From the NCBI GenBank assembly GCA_024275635.1, contig JAJRYT010000100.1:1-52540 (forward strand): a DNA stretch of 52,540 nt, written 5' to 3'. This document shows, in pieces, positions 23,972 to 32,768 of the stretch (position 1 is its first letter; every line of letters begins with the position of its first letter). The notes under the pieces are model-generated. The model was not told where the DNA came from and did not search any database. It saw only the letters and a list, made by a program, of their open reading frames with translations. Both the position numbers and the translations under genes were made by a program. The DNA comes from Chloroflexota bacterium. GTDB taxonomy: Bacteria > Chloroflexota > Anaerolineae > Promineifilales > Promineifilaceae.

Positions 23972-24928
23972 ATGACTCAAATACGTGTGGCCCGCTCATT
24001 TATCGCCGGAGATGCGCTGGCAGAACGCATTGAACAAGAATATGACTTGGGGAAGATAAGCTGTAAATTGTTTAGCAAGATGGTGCGTACCCAGGATAAT
24101 GACCATTACCTGGTGCGAACGACCGATAATGCCAAATATGTTGCCCGCATTTACCAACTAGGTAAAATACTGGAGCGGGAAGAAGAAGAATACCTTTTCG
24201 AACTAGATTGGCTCAATTTCTTAAAATCGAACAGCCTGTCGGTTTCCTACCCGCTGGCCCGGCGAGACGGCCGTTATTTGGGCAGCGTCAATGCCCCGGA
24301 AGGCATACGCTACTACGCGCTGTTCAGCTTCGCCCCCGGCGAAAGAATGTCCCTCAATAACGAAGATCAATTGTTTCGCTGCGGCGCGGAAATCGCCCGC
24401 ATTCATATTACCTCCAACCACTTTCAAAGCCAATATAACCGGCAGCCGCTGACCCTGGAGAACCTGGTAGACAAACCCGTCGAGCAAATTATGCAGCTGT
24501 GGGATGAAAGCCGGGCTGACGACTTAGACATCATCCTCACCTCAGCCGCCGAATCCAAGGAAGAGATTCTGGCTTTGTTACAAAATGAAGAATCAACCGC
24601 AGATAGCTGGGGGCCGATTGGCGGCGATTTTCACAGCGCCAGCACGCGGTTCGATCAGAACGGCAATCCGACTTTCTTTAATTTTGATTTGTGTGGGTAT
24701 GGCTGGCGCGCTTATGATATTGCCACTTTTTTGCTCAACACTGGCTTAATGCATAAATCCACTGAATTATCAGAAGCATTTTTTGCCGGTTATTACTCGG
24801 TACGGCCGTTATCCCGTAACGAACATGCCGCCATTTACCCCTTCCTCACCATCCGGCGTGTCTGGCTCACCGGCTCCTTTACCATCGCTGACGGCCTGGC
24901 CGGGCATACCTTCATCGCCTCCATATAG
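23972..24928 (+). CDS. APH-family (aminoglycoside phosphotransferase-like) small-molecule kinase
   Basis: 318 residues; the start is supported by GGAGG seven bases upstream. The fold belongs to the protein-kinase-like APH/choline kinase superfamily. It has an N-lobe with YVARIY (ATP lysine replaced by Val-Ala-Arg, as in several members), a catalytic loop GGDFHSASTRFD (~218-229, Asp for HGD-Asp, His present) and the metal-binding loop FFNFDLCGYGWRAYDIA (DFD reads NFD). Homoserine-kinase-like or drug-phosphorylating activity cannot be told apart; a role in antibiotic resistance is not implied. The cyclase-family gene follows 10 bases later, so they are probably cotranscribed. Confidence 0.82.
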   Translation: MTQIRVARSFIAGDALAERIEQEYDLGKISCKLFSKMVRTQDNDHYLVRTTDNAKYVARIYQLGKILEREEEEYLFELDWLNFLKSNSLSVSYPLARRDGRYLGSVNAPEGIRYYALFSFAPGERMSLNNEDQLFRCGAEIARIHITSNHFQSQYNRQPLTLENLVDKPVEQIMQLWDESRADDLDIILTSAAESKEEILALLQNEESTADSWGPIGGDFHSASTRFDQNGNPTFFNFDLCGYGWRAYDIATFLLNTGLMHKSTELSEAFFAGYYSVRPLSRNEHAAIYPFLTIRRVWLTGSFTIADGLAGHTFIASI

Positions 24929-24938
24929 CCGACATAAA

Positions 24939-25625
24939 GTGAGGAAACTTGCTGTTCCCAATGGAGAGTCTCGACTCGTAGACCTGAGCCACACCGTTGA
25001 AGATGGCCTGATTACGTACAGAGGACTGCCTGCGCCGCTGATTTGTGATTACTGGACACGGGCAGAATCGCGCAGTCATTACTCGGAAGGGACTGAATTT
25101 CACATTGGCCGGATTGATATGGTAGCCAACACAGGCACGTATGTTGACAGCCCCTTCCACCGCTATGCCGATGGCCTGGATTTGTCGGATTTGGCGCTGT
25201 CCTCCCTGGCTAATCTGAAGGGCATTGTTGTTCGGGCGACCGGCCTGGGGCGGGCCATTGGACGGGAAGCGTTTGCCGGGCTGGATGTAGCCGGTAAAGC
25301 GGTGTTGGTTCACACGGGTTGGGACGCCCACTGGCGCACAGAGCAGTATTTTGAGGGACATCCTTTTTTAACGGCCGTTGCCGCCAACCATCTCGCCTCG
25401 TCCGGGGCCGCATTAGTGGGGATTGATTCATTGAACATTGACGATACGGAGGATGGCCGTCGCCCCGTTCACACCGCTCTTCTTGGTCACAACATCCCCA
25501 TCGTGGAACACATGTGCCGCCTGGAACGGCTGCCGGACAGCGGCTTCCGCTTCTTTGCCGTGCCGGTCAAAGTGAAAGGGATGGGCAGCTTTCCTGTGCG
25601 GGCATTTGCTCAGTTGAACGAATAA
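24939..25625 (+). CDS. Cyclase-family (kynurenine formamidase-like) hydrolase
   Basis: 228 residues from GTG at 24939; the frame opens earlier but that part overlaps the kinase gene and is Pro/Ser-rich shadow sequence. Features are LVDLSHTVEDGLITYRG at the start, MVANTGTYVDSPFHRYADG, VLVHTGWDAHW and the closing FRFFAVPVKVKGMGSFPVRAFA. The metal-binding HxGTHxD of formamidases reads NTGTYVD, which places it in a variant subgroup; His of SPFH remains. Activity on arylformamides is therefore doubtful. It is probably cotranscribed with the preceding kinase. Confidence 0.85.
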   Translation: MRKLAVPNGESRLVDLSHTVEDGLITYRGLPAPLICDYWTRAESRSHYSEGTEFHIGRIDMVANTGTYVDSPFHRYADGLDLSDLALSSLANLKGIVVRATGLGRAIGREAFAGLDVAGKAVLVHTGWDAHWRTEQYFEGHPFLTAVAANHLASSGAALVGIDSLNIDDTEDGRRPVHTALLGHNIPIVEHMCRLERLPDSGFRFFAVPVKVKGMGSFPVRAFAQLNE

Positions 25626-25647
25626 AAGTGCGTTATTCTGGGCTAAC

Positions 25648-26037
25648 CTACCGCTCAGTTAAGTAAGTCAGCGCGGTTTGCAAATTGTCGGGAAACGGCC
25701 GTATCGCATCCACTTCATCCGAACACACACACTCAACCACAACCCAAATCACCCTATAACCAGCGGCCATCTCGCGCCATTGGACACGAATACGCTCAAA
25801 ACTGGCGACGCTATCCAGAATCACAGATTGCCCCATACTCAACTGCCGCTTCGCCAACGTTGTCAGCAGTTCATAGCCGGCGTAGCCGAGCTTGTCGGAT
25901 TGCTCCAGCCCAGAACGCAGCAAAGCAGCTTCCAACCAATCTTTGGCAAACACGGGGATATTCAATTCACGACCAACAACTTCAGCCAGGCGGCTCTTGC
26001 CCGTACCCGGTAAGCCGGAAAACACAATCAATTTCAT
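25648..26037 (-). CDS. P-loop kinase of the AAA_33/zeta type, lid region missing
   Basis: 129 residues against ~165-180 for relatives. Walker A is GLPGTGKSRLA (~8-18), followed by PVFAKDWLEAALL and SVILDSVASF. The sequence reaches VVVECVCSDEV and then jumps directly to a C-terminal DAIRPFPDNLQTALTYL motif. In relatives as I know them, a basic lid of ~40 residues (R-rich, with W) stands between these two. An in-frame deletion is the simplest explanation. The phosphate acceptor is unknown and the enzyme may be inactive. It is monocistronic and divergent from uvrA. Confidence 0.78.
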   Translation of the reverse strand: MKLIVFSGLPGTGKSRLAEVVGRELNIPVFAKDWLEAALLRSGLEQSDKLGYAGYELLTTLAKRQLSMGQSVILDSVASFERIRVQWREMAAGYRVIWVVVECVCSDEVDAIRPFPDNLQTALTYLTER

Positions 26038-26142
26038 CGGTAATCATTCCCCACTGTAACAAAAACTGGATTCAGAAATATCAACGAAAAGACAATGATT
26101 GGGTGACGGCCGTTTCCCCAAATACCAATGAAATATTAATGG

Positions 26143-26156
26143 CGAACATTTGTTTC
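26143..26156 (+). promoter_or_regulatory. LexA/SOS-box-like operator in front of uvrA
   Basis: CGAACATTTGTTTC matches the Gram-positive LexA box CGAACRNRYGTTYC at 13 of 14 positions. It lies seven bases before a TAGAAT -10 hexamer (26163-26168), a standard repressor position. uvrA is a classic SOS gene, which supports the call. Confidence 0.6.
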
Positions 26157-26162
26157 CCGTGC

Positions 26163-26168
26163 TAGAAT
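26163..26168 (+). promoter_or_regulatory. -10 element of uvrA
   Basis: TAGAAT, about 44 bases before the uvrA ATG. The -35 at the expected position is poor (TGGCGA), as is common for regulated promoters. Confidence 0.45.
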
Positions 26169-26211
26169 CGAAGATCGGCTGGTGAATCCAAAAAAAATGT
26201 AAAGGACAACT

Positions 26212-29103
26212 ATGTCTCTCGATAAAATCATTGTGCGCGGCGCGCGCGAACATAACCTCAAAGACGTGAACGTTGAAATCCCCCGCGATAAACTTGTCGT
26301 CCTCACCGGCATTTCCGGCTCCGGCAAATCCTCCCTGGCCTTCGACACCATCTTCGCCGAAGGCCAGCGCCGTTACGTCGAATCCCTCTCCGCCTACGCC
26401 CGCCAATTCTTGGGGCAAATGGAAAAACCCGACGTAGACCAGATAGAAGGTCTCAGTCCGGCCGTTTCCATTGACCAGAAAGGAGTCAGCCACAATCCGC
26501 GCTCCACCGTCGGCACCGTCACCGAGGTTTACGACTACCTACGCCTGCTCTTCGCCCGCGTCGGCACGCCCCACTGTCCCCAATGCGGCCGTCCCGTCAT
26601 GCCCCAATCCGCCGAGCAAATCGTTGAGCAAGTACAAAAAATGGCGCTGGACAGCCGCATCCAGGTGTTGGCCCCGCTGATCAAAGATCGCAAAGGCCAC
26701 CACCAGGGCGTTTTTGAAGACGTGCGTAAAGCTGGGTTTGTGCGCGTGCGCGTCAATGGCGAAATGCGTTCGGTAGACGAAACCATCAAACTTGACCGGT
26801 ATAAAAACCACACGATTGAAGCTATCGTTGACCGGCTGGTCATTCGCCACGCTCCTGGCGATGGCAGCGAAGAAGCCCAATCCGCCCGCACCCGTCTCAC
26901 CGACTCTGTTGAAACGGCCCTCAAGCTGGGCGATGGTATTGTCATCATCAACGACGTCACCGATGGCGATAATCCAACCGATTATCTTTACTCCGAGCAC
27001 CTTTACTGCCCCTATGACGGCACCAGTATTCCCGAAATCGAACCGCGCACCTTCAGCTTTAACAGCCCGCACGGCGCCTGCCCTGCCTGCCAGGGATTGG
27101 GAACCAAGAAAGCAATTAATCCCGATCTGGTTGTGCCTAACAAAGATTTATCGCTGGATGAGGGCGCGATTGTGGCCTGGCCGACCCAGGATAAAGCGGG
27201 CTATTACTGGCAGCTTCTAAAAGCTACGGCCGATCAGTTCGCCATTCCCATAAATGTCCCCGTCAGCCAGCTAACCGAAGCCCAAATGCACATCTTGCTC
27301 TATGGCAGCGGGCAGGAATCGGTGACAGTCACCTACATCAACCGGGAAGGCGACACACGCCATTACAGTACCAAATACGAAGGCGTGATCAATAATTTGC
27401 AGCGCCGTTACCGCGAATCTACGTCGGATTATGTGCGCGACAAGTTGGAAGATTTCATGGTAAATCGGCCGTGTACCTCCTGTGAAGGATCTCGTTTGCA
27501 GCCCGTCGCCCTGGCTGTCACGCTGGATAATTGCAATATCAGCGAGGTGACGCGGCAGCCGGTCGTCAGCATTCTTCCCTGGGCCGTGCGGCTGCGCGAT
27601 GAGATGGCAACCCCACTGACCAACCGCCAACAAATGATCGCCAAACCGATTCTCAAGGAAATTGATGAGCGGCTGTCCTTTATGATCAACGTCGGGCTGG
27701 ATTATCTGACGCTGGATCGGACGGCCGGCTCGTTGAGCGGCGGCGAGGCGCAGCGTATCCGGCTGGCGACGCAGATTGGCAGCCAGTTGATGGGCGTTTT
27801 ATACGTCCTGGATGAGCCAAGTATCGGCCTGCACCAACGAGATAATGCCCGCCTCATCCGCACGCTGAAAGGGATGCGCGACCTGGGCAACACGGTGCTG
27901 GTTGTGGAGCATGATGAAGACACGATGCGCGAGGCAGACTGGATTGTGGATTTAGGGCCGGGCGCGGGCAAGCTGGGCGGCGAAGTGGTCGCTGAAGGCC
28001 CGCCGGAGGCCATCGCGGCCAATGAAAATTCATTAACCGGCGCTTATTTAAGCGGCCGGCAGCGTATCCCAATACCAGGGGAGCGGCGAGCGGGAAGCGG
28101 TGAGTTTTTGGTGATTCGCGGGGCGAACGAGAATAATTTGAAGGGTGTGGATATTAAGATTCCGCTAGGCCAGTTTGTTTGTATCACCGGGGTCAGCGGC
28201 AGCGGCAAAAGCTCATTCATGATCGAGATTTTAAGCAAGCGGCTGCATCAACACTTTTACCGGTCGAAAGATATGCCGGGCAAGCATGAGTCCATTGAAG
28301 GGCTGGCGTATCTGGATAAGGTGATTGAGATCGACCAGAGTCCCATTGGCCGGACGCCGCGCTCGAATCCGGCGACGTATACAAATCTGTTTAACCCCAT
28401 TCGGGAGATGTTTGCCAGCCTACCGGAGAGCAAAATTCGCGGGTATAAACCGGGACGATTCAGCTTTAATGTGAAGGGCGGTCGCTGCGAGACGTGCCAG
28501 GGGCAGGGGCAGAACCGGATTGAGATGCAGTTTTTACCGGATATTTATGTGCCCTGCGATATTTGCAAAGGGGCGCGTTATAATCGGGAAACGCTCCAGG
28601 TGACTTACAAAGGGTTGAATATCGCGCAGGTGTTGGACTTGAGCGTGGCCGAGGCGCTGGCGTTTTTTGAAAATATCCCGCGCATAAAACGAAAGTTACA
28701 AACGCTGATGGATGTGGGGTTGGAGTATATTCACCTGGGCCAGCCGGCGCCGACGTTGAGCGGCGGCGAGGCGCAGCGGGTGAAGTTGAGTCGAGAACTT
28801 TCCAAGATTGCTACCGGACGCACGATTTATATTCTGGACGAGCCGTCGGGGGGGCTGCATTCGCATGATGTGGCCAGGCTGATTCAGGCGCTGAACCGGC
28901 TGGTGGATAAGGGAAATACGGTGGTGATTATTGAGCATAATCTGGACATCATTAAGGTGGCAGATTATCTGGTTGACCTGGGGCCGGAGGGCGGCGACCG
29001 GGGCGGCGAGGTGGTGGCGGAAGGGACGCCGGAGGCAGTCGCCCAGATTGAGAGGTCGTATACGGGGCAGTATTTGAAGGAGTATTTGAACGGCCGTTTC
29101 TGA
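26212..29103 (+). CDS. uvrA: Excinuclease ABC subunit A
   Basis: 963 residues, full length. It is the damage-sensing ATPase of nucleotide excision repair. Two ABC modules are present: Walker [10 protein letters not shown] (~33) and GVSGSGKSS (~660), with signatures [12 protein letters not shown] and [12 protein letters not shown] and Walker B motifs [11 protein letters not shown] and [11 protein letters not shown]. The second zinc finger is normal (CETCQGQG ... CDICKG). The first is altered: CPYDG stands where CxxCG is usual (~266-269), while its partner CPAC (~289-292) is intact. A probable SOS operator lies upstream. It carries a single ACGGCCGT, at the very last codons (NGRF). Confidence 0.98.
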   Translation: MSLDKIIVRGAREHNLKDVNVEIPRDKLVVLTGISGSGKSSLAFDTIFAEGQRRYVESLSAYARQFLGQMEKPDVDQIEGLSPAVSIDQKGVSHNPRSTVGTVTEVYDYLRLLFARVGTPHCPQCGRPVMPQSAEQIVEQVQKMALDSRIQVLAPLIKDRKGHHQGVFEDVRKAGFVRVRVNGEMRSVDETIKLDRYKNHTIEAIVDRLVIRHAPGDGSEEAQSARTRLTDSVETALKLGDGIVIINDVTDGDNPTDYLYSEHLYCPYDGTSIPEIEPRTFSFNSPHGACPACQGLGTKKAINPDLVVPNKDLSLDEGAIVAWPTQDKAGYYWQLLKATADQFAIPINVPVSQLTEAQMHILLYGSGQESVTVTYINREGDTRHYSTKYEGVINNLQRRYRESTSDYVRDKLEDFMVNRPCTSCEGSRLQPVALAVTLDNCNISEVTRQPVVSILPWAVRLRDEMATPLTNRQQMIAKPILKEIDERLSFMINVGLDYLTLDRTAGSLSGGEAQRIRLATQIGSQLMGVLYVLDEPSIGLHQRDNARLIRTLKGMRDLGNTVLVVEHDEDTMREADWIVDLGPGAGKLGGEVVAEGPPEAIAANENSLTGAYLSGRQRIPIPGERRAGSGEFLVIRGANENNLKGVDIKIPLGQFVCITGVSGSGKSSFMIEILSKRLHQHFYRSKDMPGKHESIEGLAYLDKVIEIDQSPIGRTPRSNPATYTNLFNPIREMFASLPESKIRGYKPGRFSFNVKGGRCETCQGQGQNRIEMQFLPDIYVPCDICKGARYNRETLQVTYKGLNIAQVLDLSVAEALAFFENIPRIKRKLQTLMDVGLEYIHLGQPAPTLSGGEAQRVKLSRELSKIATGRTIYILDEPSGGLHSHDVARLIQALNRLVDKGNTVVIIEHNLDIIKVADYLVDLGPEGGDRGGEVVAEGTPEAVAQIERSYTGQYLKEYLNGRF

Positions 29104-29200
29104 TATTTGTTGTTAGCCAAACTTGATACGCCTCTCGTTTAGTGCTATGATGCTGGCAATCTGATAGCGTTCTAGCATTCTACCCCCACAAGTATCCCGC

Positions 29201-30031
29201 ATGACTGAACAGACTCTCCGAAAAGACCTGCTTTTGCTCCATGTTCTGACCGAACGATTTAATACAGAAGAACTAAAGACCCTTTGCTTTGAATTAAACG
29301 TAGATTTTGAAAGCTTGCCCGCCCAGGGGAAAGCGGGCAAAGCGCGCGAGTTGGTTCAACTTTTCAAACATCAGGGCCAGCTTGAGCAGTTAGAGGCGAA
29401 GCTGCGTAAAAAAAACCTCATTCGTGACGATGATTATTCCCAGGAGCGCTTTCAGGAACTGGCTCAGTCTATCTCGGCCAGGCTGGATGCCCCTGGACAG
29501 GAAGAATTCAAAGAACTCAATCAACAAATTGACGCCTACCTGGACAAACTGAGCATTCTCCACGCGCAAATGGCAGAATGGAAAGAAGTTCATAATTTAC
29601 TTCAAGATTTGCAAAAGGATTTCGCCCGGTGCCGCACCCATATTTATGCCTTTCGCGGGGTGCGACGCGACCCAAACCCCCAGGCCCAAAACAATTTATT
29701 GGACAACATTGATTGAGATTGGCGCAAGTGTAGAGGAAGTTTACGGAAGCTGGAAGAATTAGCTGGCACAATTCTCATTATAGATGAACCATATAACGGC
29801 GCATCTCAGACAGATCATCCGAAATGGTTCACCCAGCCCAAGCAGGCAGCTGATAGGCTTAGCAAGGCGTTGAATGATGAGGATTTACCGGTTTTGCAAG
29901 ATGGTTTGTCTGATTTTGGCAGTGAAGTGGACACTTATTTGTACTTGGCGGATAAAGCGTTACTAAATATCGCTGATCAAATCAGGCAGGTACCGCGCCC
30001 TGGTTCTTATGTGGGGAATGATGATGGGTAA
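29201..30031 (+). pseudogene. EAD7 effector-associated protein with in-frame TGA
   Basis: The open part (29201-29716) encodes an N-terminal effector-associated domain 7 (~5-65: LLLLHVLTERFNTEELKTLC, NVDFESLPAQGKAGKARELV, a death-like adaptor fold common in Chloroflexota and cyanobacterial conflict/signalling systems) and a coiled coil. TGA at 29714-29716 (codon 172) interrupts it. The frame then stays open for 104 codons (GTILIIDEPYNG, LSKALNDEDLPVLQDGL) to TAA 30029-30031, overlapping the start of the next gene in ATGATGGGTAA style. That overlap is strong evidence that the second half is genuine coding sequence. It could be nonsense decay, a sequence error or readthrough. Confidence 0.7.
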
Positions 30032-31313
30032 ATACGATGACCTGGTAGCTCAACATTTATCGTTACAACAACAACTTAATAACGAACCGGATTCAGTGAC
30101 GCTGGAGCAAGTGAAGTCATTTATTGAAGAGGTGCGTGTATCGGGCAAGGAAATTGGCGACGGCCGTCAACGGGAGGAATTACGCGCGATTTTACGTTAT
30201 TGGGCCGCTCATGTTTATGATCAAACAAAAGAGTATCCTTCGGCGCGATTGGCGTCAAATGCGAGCGGCGTGTTCAGTCAGCCAGACCCGCCGCCTGCGG
30301 AACCATCGGCGCGACGAGCGCCCTGGTGGATTTGGCTGGCGCTGGCAGCGCTGGCGGCCATTGTGTTATGGGGACTGACCTTTTTCTTTGGCCAGCAACA
30401 GTCTGACATCATTGCAACAGCAGTGGCCGAGATTGTGGTAATGACCGTTACCCAACCTGACAGCGATAACGACGGACTTCTTGACTCGGTTGAAGAAGCT
30501 CTAGGGACCAATCCCAATAATCCCGATACCGATGCTGACGGCGTGAGCGACCAGATTGAAGTCGAAATTTTGGGCACAGATCCCAATAACATTGACAGCG
30601 ATGGCGATGGACTGGACGACAACGCTGAACAAAGCTGGGGAACCAACCCGTTAGCAAAAGACAGCGACGGCGACATGCTGACAGATGGCGAAGAAGTTTA
30701 CAGCTTGAATACCAGCCCCATTAACCCGGACACAGACGGAGATGGGTTAAATGATATCGTGGACTCTGCGCCGCTCGCTACGCCCACCCCTTTGCCTACG
30801 GACACGCCAATCGCAGCCACTGTAACGCCGCAACCAAGCAGCACGCCGACGGCCGCACCGCCAACCCCAACAGCCACGGCGACAACATTGGCCGTCATCT
30901 TAGTGACTGTCCAACCGGGCGATACCTTTGAAACGCTTGCTGAACGATATGAGACCACAGTGACACATTTGATGGCATTGAACAGCAGAGATACCGGGGG
31001 GGATGCTTTAACTATTGGGGAGACAGTGCGAATCCCGGTAACGGCCGTAATCAATATGGCCCGTGGCGTCGTCAACGAAGAAAATCACAACAAACAGGTC
31101 AACTTGCGGAGCGGCCCCGGCACGAATGCAGCCATTATCGGCAGCCTTGGTTCTGGCGATTTTGGAGATGTTTTAGCTCGAACAGACGCCTGGTATTTCA
31201 TCCGCCTTGATGATGGTCGGGAAGGTTGGGTGTCGAATTTGCTGGTTGACTTGATTTCACCGACTATGCCCCAAGATATTCCCGTCTACGTCACCGCAAC
31301 GCCCGCGCCGTGA
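30024..31313 (+). CDS. Membrane protein with TSP3 repeats, LysM and SH3b domains
   Basis: 429 residues from ATG 30024 (GGGGA six bases before; ATGs at 30018 and 30021 are alternatives). A cytoplasmic helical domain (~1-85, with VKSFIEEVRVSGKEIGDGRQ), one TM helix (~100-122), and acidic Ca-binding thrombospondin type-3 repeats (~150-245; DSDNDGLLDSVEEALGTNP repeated) follow. A Thr/Pro linker, a LysM domain (~295-340; VTVQPGDTFETLAERYETT) and an SH3b domain (~360-410; VNLRSGPGTNAAIIGSLGSG) complete it. It overlaps the end of the EAD7 gene, suggesting that both work together: an intracellular adaptor plus a surface-exposed wall-binding protein. Confidence 0.88.
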   Translation: MGKYDDLVAQHLSLQQQLNNEPDSVTLEQVKSFIEEVRVSGKEIGDGRQREELRAILRYWAAHVYDQTKEYPSARLASNASGVFSQPDPPPAEPSARRAPWWIWLALAALAAIVLWGLTFFFGQQQSDIIATAVAEIVVMTVTQPDSDNDGLLDSVEEALGTNPNNPDTDADGVSDQIEVEILGTDPNNIDSDGDGLDDNAEQSWGTNPLAKDSDGDMLTDGEEVYSLNTSPINPDTDGDGLNDIVDSAPLATPTPLPTDTPIAATVTPQPSSTPTAAPPTPTATATTLAVILVTVQPGDTFETLAERYETTVTHLMALNSRDTGGDALTIGETVRIPVTAVINMARGVVNEENHNKQVNLRSGPGTNAAIIGSLGSGDFGDVLARTDAWYFIRLDDGREGWVSNLLVDLISPTMPQDIPVYVTATPAP

Positions 31314-31379
31314 ATCATGGCACTGTATAAAATGTGCGGTCTCAAGATTGTAACTTAACGGCCGTCTCCCTGTAAACCA
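31314..31379. other. Convergent intergenic gap
   Basis: Sixty-six bases between two convergent genes. Apart from one ACGGCCGT there is no clear terminator. Confidence 0.4.
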
Positions 31380-32450
31380 TCATGGTGATGTCGGCGTTAG
31401 TGTGAAAGTGGGGATGGGAACGGCCGTTGCCGTCGGCGCAGCGGTGGCCGTTGCCGTCGGAGAGAGTGTGGCCGTTGCCGTCGGAAGGGGCGTGGGTGTG
31501 AATGGGAACAACAATGGAATCGTCAAAATCGTATTCTGGCGCGGTTCACAGTCGAGAGAGATACGGCCTCTGTTAGCAATACAGATTTCAGGCCATAGAA
31601 ACGATTGACCGTCATAATAATGTTCAGCAATTCTCCAAAGTGAATCTCCTGCCTGTACCGTGTAGAAATCCGTCTCTGTATAATCATAATAAAAGTTGCC
31701 GGGTTCCAAAAGCGCATCATCGTCAGGAAGACGCGGTATCTGCAAGGTCACGCCAGCGCTTAAAATAATATCGCAATTGTTGCCCACACGATCCCGATTA
31801 GCGACACAAAGTTCCAGGTAACGCCACTCACTGCCGTCATACTGATTCCGGGCAATAAAAAACAACGTCTCACGGAACCGTGTCGTGTATGTATCCGATA
31901 AGGGCGTAGGGGTTTCTGTGGGGGTGGCCGTTAATGTCGGAGAATTGGTTGGTGATGGGGTGGCTGTAGCTGTTGGCTGCGGTGTCGCTGTCAATGTTGG
32001 CGCTGTTGTTGGCGTGGTCGTCACGGTCACTGTGGGCGTATCAGTTGAGGTTGGCGTGGGCATGGTCGTGTGCGTGGCCGTCGGTCTGTCCGTTGCTATC
32101 GGGGGTGTTGGGGAAATCATGACTTCTCTTGCTGGATCAGATGGCCCTATCAGAAAGACAACCGCCAAAGCAATGGCAATAATCAAACCCACCCCGAAGA
32201 CAACAGCTGCTGCCTGTCTGTCTTCTTTATCACGCAGTTCCAGGGCCACCCCAGAGGCAACCAAAAATATGCCGGAAGCAATCAACACCCATTCTGGCGC
32301 TTTGATGGCCGCGCCTAAACCGACCACTTCGCCGATAACGCCTGAAAAAAAGGATAAAACACCAACAATCAAGAGGATGCGCGCCGTATTCGTTTCAGGA
32401 TTCAAGAGGGTATCGAAGATTTTTTGGAAAATGTTTATATCGTTTTCCAT
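31380..32450 (-). CDS. Multi-TM protein with Thr/Pro linkers and two LysM-like modules
   Basis: 356 residues from ATG 32450, which follows AGGAG; the frame opens further up in repeat DNA. Three hydrophobic segments near the N-terminus (ARILLIVGVLSFFSGVIG, WVLIASGIFLVASGV, VFGVGLIIAIALAVVFLIG) precede a ~75-residue TPT-rich linker. Then come two LysM-like modules (RFRETLFFIARNQYDG..., YTVQAGDSLWRIAEHYYDG) with NRDRVGNNC and NRGRISLDC endings, probably disulphide-linked, and a Thr/Pro-rich C-terminal tail. It is surface-exposed and probably glycan-binding. It converges on the TSP3/LysM gene, and both share the linker style. Confidence 0.85.
   Translation of the reverse strand: MENDINIFQKIFDTLLNPETNTARILLIVGVLSFFSGVIGEVVGLGAAIKAPEWVLIASGIFLVASGVALELRDKEDRQAAAVVFGVGLIIAIALAVVFLIGPSDPAREVMISPTPPIATDRPTATHTTMPTPTSTDTPTVTVTTTPTTAPTLTATPQPTATATPSPTNSPTLTATPTETPTPLSDTYTTRFRETLFFIARNQYDGSEWRYLELCVANRDRVGNNCDIILSAGVTLQIPRLPDDDALLEPGNFYYDYTETDFYTVQAGDSLWRIAEHYYDGQSFLWPEICIANRGRISLDCEPRQNTILTIPLLFPFTPTPLPTATATLSPTATATAAPTATAVPIPTFTLTPTSP
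31422..31484. repeat. 24-bp tandem repeat coding the TPT tail
   Basis: GGCCGTTGCCGTCGG occurs three times (31422, 31446, 31470), exactly 24 bp apart, encoding an eight-residue TATA..PT period. The first copy overlaps an intact ACGGCCGT; the others carry TGGCCGTT. Confidence 0.75.
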
Positions 32451-32502
32451 ATTGCGCTGCTCCTGGTCGTACCGCCGGTTTAGAAAATAAGTAACTACTA
32501 CG

Positions 32503-32575
32503 CCTCTCTGGAGACCGGCGAGGTTTTGGCAAATCAATTGATATGCGTCTCTCTGGTGGAAAACCTCGCCGGTCT
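32503..32575. repeat. Palindromic repeat element, copy 2
   Basis: The 16-base arms 32512-32527 and 32560-32575 are perfectly complementary (AGACCGGCGAGGTTTT), with a 32-base loop. Bases 32503-32527 match the minus strand of 18628-18652 at 22 of 25 positions. The right arm with its flank shares AAACCTCG..GGTCTTAG with that locus. The remainder of 32451-32768 contains no gene. Confidence 0.8.
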
Positions 32576-32768
32576 TAGCGGTTACGAAAATAAAACATAA
32601 ACTGCTGCTGGCGAATGCGATTATCCACGAAAACGCTACTTAGACAAACAGGCTTGCCTTGCGGAATTGGGTGGGGGAAAATACGTGAATCTACTATTCC
32701 CCGGCGAACTCCATCTTGACACCAAAGATAGATTGCGCTTATATTGCCAGAAAGTCAAGGAGGGCGTA

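Noticed and set aside
23972..24928. Antibiotic-resistance kinase
   Set aside because: Only the general APH fold is visible; altered catalytic motifs and no resistance context.
29714..29716. Selenocysteine at the EAD7 TGA
   Set aside because: No Cys-containing redox motif surrounds it and no Sec-bearing EAD family is known to me; decay or error is simpler.
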